From Cytophagia bacterium (GTDB taxonomy: Bacteria > Bacteroidota > Bacteroidia > Cytophagales > Cyclobacteriaceae): DNA of 8,669 nt. The stretch spans positions 1 through 8,669 of the forward strand of contig JABXIP010000185.1 in the NCBI GenBank assembly GCA_013373005.1, written 5' to 3'. The notes beneath the pieces are model-generated. The model did no database searches. It saw only the letters and a program-made list of their open reading frames with translations, and was not told where the DNA came from. Positions 7,401 to 8,669 of the stretch are shown in pieces; within the stretch, counting starts at the first letter, position 1; the number at the start of each line of letters is the position of its first letter. Position numbers and translations under genes: made by a program.

Positions 7401-8338
7401 GGTGCGAGCGAGTATTTGACGCTATCGGATTGGAACTGTGGGGCGTTGATAATTTGTTGTGGTGGGACAATTGCGCCGCCATAAGCAGAGAGGACAAGGT
7501 CCGGCTGGCGAGCAGTATATTGGCCCAAGAAGGTGGTGCAGCTGTCCTGTTGAACGCCTTCAGGATGATTGTGCATGGGACTGATCGCTCGATTGATACC
7601 CTCGGTCCAGAGCTGCGAGCTTTGGCTATTCAGGCTGCTGCGATCGTAATCGGCAATCATGATAGCGATCCGGGAGGAACAAGAGACTACGATCTCGACC
7701 AGGTTTTGAGCTCTGCGTTGGCTCACTGCGGCACTGATGCAGAGGAGAAGCAACTGCTGGATGGCCTCTTCTCAAGAATGGAAAGTCGATATGGCTTTTT
7801 CCCGCATTTCGAGAAAGGAATACAAGTCATAGCGAGATCGCGGCCAGATGCATTTTTGGATCGGCTGATGGCATATGCTTCAAGGAACGAGGATGATGAC
7901 ATCCACTGGATCGACAACTCCTTAGGAGAGCGCGCTCCTTTAGATGCGGTTAGTGCAGCCGAGCTGGCTGCCTGGTGCGGTAAGGGTAACGACGTCCGCC
8001 GTTGGAAACTTGTTGCCCGTGCGATTACCGTTTTTGAGGATGATAAAGAAGGTGGCGTGAGGTTGTCGGAACAGGCGCGATCGCTCGTCCGCATGTGTCC
8101 AGAACCGGAGGCGATTATCGAGAACTTTGGTCTTCATCTAAGTCCAAGGTCATGGTCAGGAAATAGGTCGGTGCATGTTGAACAGAGAGCTGCCGGGTTG
8201 AGTGAGCTGTTGAAATTTGAGGATTCACGGGTAGTGACCGCGACTGAGGAACTGCTAAGTCGCGCGGCGGATATTGCGGACCAAGAGCGAAAACGAGAGC
8301 AAGTGGAAGACGCGGAGAGGGAGCAAACTTTCGAGTGA
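4493..8338 (+). CDS. Mrr-like nuclease fused to a STAND-type NTPase, probable antiphage protein
   Basis: Three parts are visible in 1281 residues. First is an N-terminal PD-(D/E)XK nuclease of the Mrr type: acidic helix around E20-E28, ADGGVD with D55, then the strand VYQAK with Q78-x-K80. Second is a P-loop NTPase of STAND type: Walker A GLSGVGKT (240-247), Walker B AILVLDNC (295-302), a GGNARLAL lid segment (375-382) and a winged-helix-like region with WRAVLPHAIANRLA (475-488). Third is a long, mostly helical C-terminal region with FGARPRDYGARP (694-705), LSPRSWSGNRS (1216-1226) and a charged tail. STAND proteins switch on when this region senses a trigger. Avs proteins of the Mrr-STAND class cut DNA on detecting phage proteins; identity with Avs4 is not claimed. 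All visible active-site residues are present. I prefer ATG 4493; GTG 4475 would add six residues, and neither has a strong ribosome site. Confidence 0.92.
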   Translation: MPIFEIEKDDLLGLDDGQLEELIARLCEAEIAAKSHAVSRVRWGGSLTAADGGVDVRVTVKDPTFVGDFIRRRDTVYQAKVPSMAQAAIKKEISGKDTSKDLFQELAISHGAYVIVSLKDDLAPAKLTERRKLMSEEVDKLVAPGSVALDFFDRSTLHQWLRQHVSVQLWVRRALGKSLSGWRPFERWTNVPPDADDTLIVGEGLYLSLPGKNSDLPLAEGIPAVRDLILTSSKSIRVAGLSGVGKTRFVQALFEEGFETDPLDRTKVIYGDIGFGVEPSATVIVETLLAENRDAILVLDNCAKDEHSLIVSRIAHTKSAIKLITIEYDIRDDTPQTTEVVRLTARGTEITEQLVVRRYPQLGSLNARRIADFSGGNARLALALADALPDNVSLAGLSDEELFERLFEQRHKSDNNLREQAEVLSLVYSFSTAEDEEGVNELAVLGDLCEVSARRMARTSNTLLERQIAQQRGRWRAVLPHAIANRLAADALRHIPVDEVLRAFEGNAGARMLRSFSRRIGYLHTSSQAREIARRWLQPDGLLHKTMQVNELGAAMLENIAPIDCEIVLECFESEKAEILAAVKDIYKRTEIRRVISLLSRIAYEPELFDRAVSLLLEIADEAGDEDGHDGPRKRVQAFFQIRGSGTHATLEQRVDVLEACLVDSKRHGLALDCLASSLEAENFENTNLVDAEFGARPRDYGARPYGDEAIVWLSRFLTIAARIALSSIGPDRKATRRIIAAQFSGLWAVESLRPLLVELAEKLHADGGWLEGWRAVKGKIHYDTLRSSREGRTAKEDRELVKLCELLAPSDLEGRVRAIALAEGHRIFALDEEFDLDDPKKYDASGKRLAEEAFRLGQDVATDSAVFDAVANDLFEQAYVPNRIAFGRGLAAASSNRRLLWDKVTERLKALGSENFNDCVLSGILREISQVEPALAQKLLDEIAEDELLRLRILGLTPADNFSLQDFRRCERVFDAIGLELWGVDNLLWWDNCAAISREDKVRLASSILAQEGGAAVLLNAFRMIVHGTDRSIDTLGPELRALAIQAAAIVIGNHDSDPGGTRDYDLDQVLSSALAHCGTDAEEKQLLDGLFSRMESRYGFFPHFEKGIQVIARSRPDAFLDRLMAYASRNEDDDIHWIDNSLGERAPLDAVSAAELAAWCGKGNDVRRWKLVARAITVFEDDKEGGVRLSEQARSLVRMCPEPEAIIENFGLHLSPRSWSGNRSVHVEQRAAGLSELLKFEDSRVVTATEELLSRAADIADQERKREQVEDAEREQTFE

Positions 8339-8669
8339 CTTCCGCGTCCTGCGCGCGACGTAGAGCCGCGATACCCGAAACATTTGTCCGAGAGAACAGC
8401 GCAAGTCTTCGTCCGCCGTCTGTGCAGGTCACGCTGGGATTGATGTTGTGAACTCCATCGGATGTCCACTCTCATCCTGCGACAAGGACGCCTTCGCACG
8501 TGCAGAGAAAGCCAGCTTTCCGCCCCTGGTGTCGATCGAGCGGGCTTCAGCCTTGGTTCTCGCCTGAATGTCCGCTTCGGCGGTGCGGCAGGGGCGCCTT
8601 CGCGACCGCGGCGAATGACCGCTCCCCGCCTGTCGTGGCGATGCCAGGCTCGTGCGTGGCTCAGGGAAC
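8339..8669. other. Right flank without a recognisable gene
   Basis: No convincing gene or tRNA was found. The longer minus-strand frames that reach into this region (down to 8115 and 8134) lie largely antisense to the end of the large gene and have Arg/Ser-rich, non-protein-like products. A CGTC...GACG inverted pair at about 8345-8360 is too short and lacks a T-run to count as a terminator. The right part carries a relative of the intergenic repeat, listed separately. Confidence 0.5.
8566..8627 (-). repeat. Intergenic repeat relative, copy C (inverted)
   Basis: GAATGTCCGCT (8566-8576) and GAATGACCGCT (8613-8623) lie 47 bases apart. Reverse-complementing copy A gives CAATGTCCGCT and GAATGGCCGCT 50 bases apart, and copy B gives a similar pair 51 bases apart. 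The sequence between the half-motifs matches only weakly, apart from GCGGCG just before the second one. I read it as a third, more diverged member in the opposite orientation. Confidence 0.4.

Noticed and set aside
8134..8499. Minus-strand 121-codon frame overlapping the end of the nuclease-STAND gene
   Set aside because: Its C-terminal part is antisense to a well-supported coding region and its product is Arg/Ser-rich without motifs.

Overview
The window looks like a GC-rich accessory region from an alphaproteobacterium, quite possibly Rhodobacterales. That placement is inferred from codon choice, a strong Shine-Dalgarno site and diverged intergenic repeats built on AATGTCCGCT / AATGACCGCT motifs. 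No rRNA, tRNA, CRISPR array or intact transposase gene was seen.

Layout: positions 1-602 hold no gene I recognise, only short GGGTCCCA-type repeats and a hairpin. A 32-codon, Cys-, Lys- and Arg-rich micro-ORF lies on the minus strand at 603-701 behind an unusually complete ribosome binding site. An AT-rich segment at about 800-842, with a palindrome and a TTGACA box, separates it from a divergent KAP-family P-loop NTPase gene (1069-2442, +). A PaiA-like GNAT acetyltransferase (2720-3232, +) follows. It converges on a LysE/RhtB-type exporter (3448-4074, -). A 418-base divergent spacer leads to the largest gene (4493-8338, +), which encodes a 1281-residue protein with an N-terminal Mrr-like PD-(D/E)XK nuclease, a STAND-type NTPase core and a long helical C-terminal region. 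The last 330 bases hold no gene.

How the parts may work together: the nuclease-STAND protein has the effector / switch / sensor order known from Avs antiphage proteins, above all the Mrr-STAND class. KAP NTPases also recur in phage-exclusion loci; PifA of plasmid F is one. The window is therefore best read as part of a defence-type island carrying two independent large NTPases, with an acetyltransferase and an exporter between them that need not be functionally linked. Two diverged copies of one intergenic repeat flank the acetyltransferase gene, and a third, inverted relative lies near the right edge. This suggests the island was assembled from modules separated by genome-typical repeats.

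The least-explained items are the micro-ORF with its divergent promoter region and the target of the nuclease-STAND protein.
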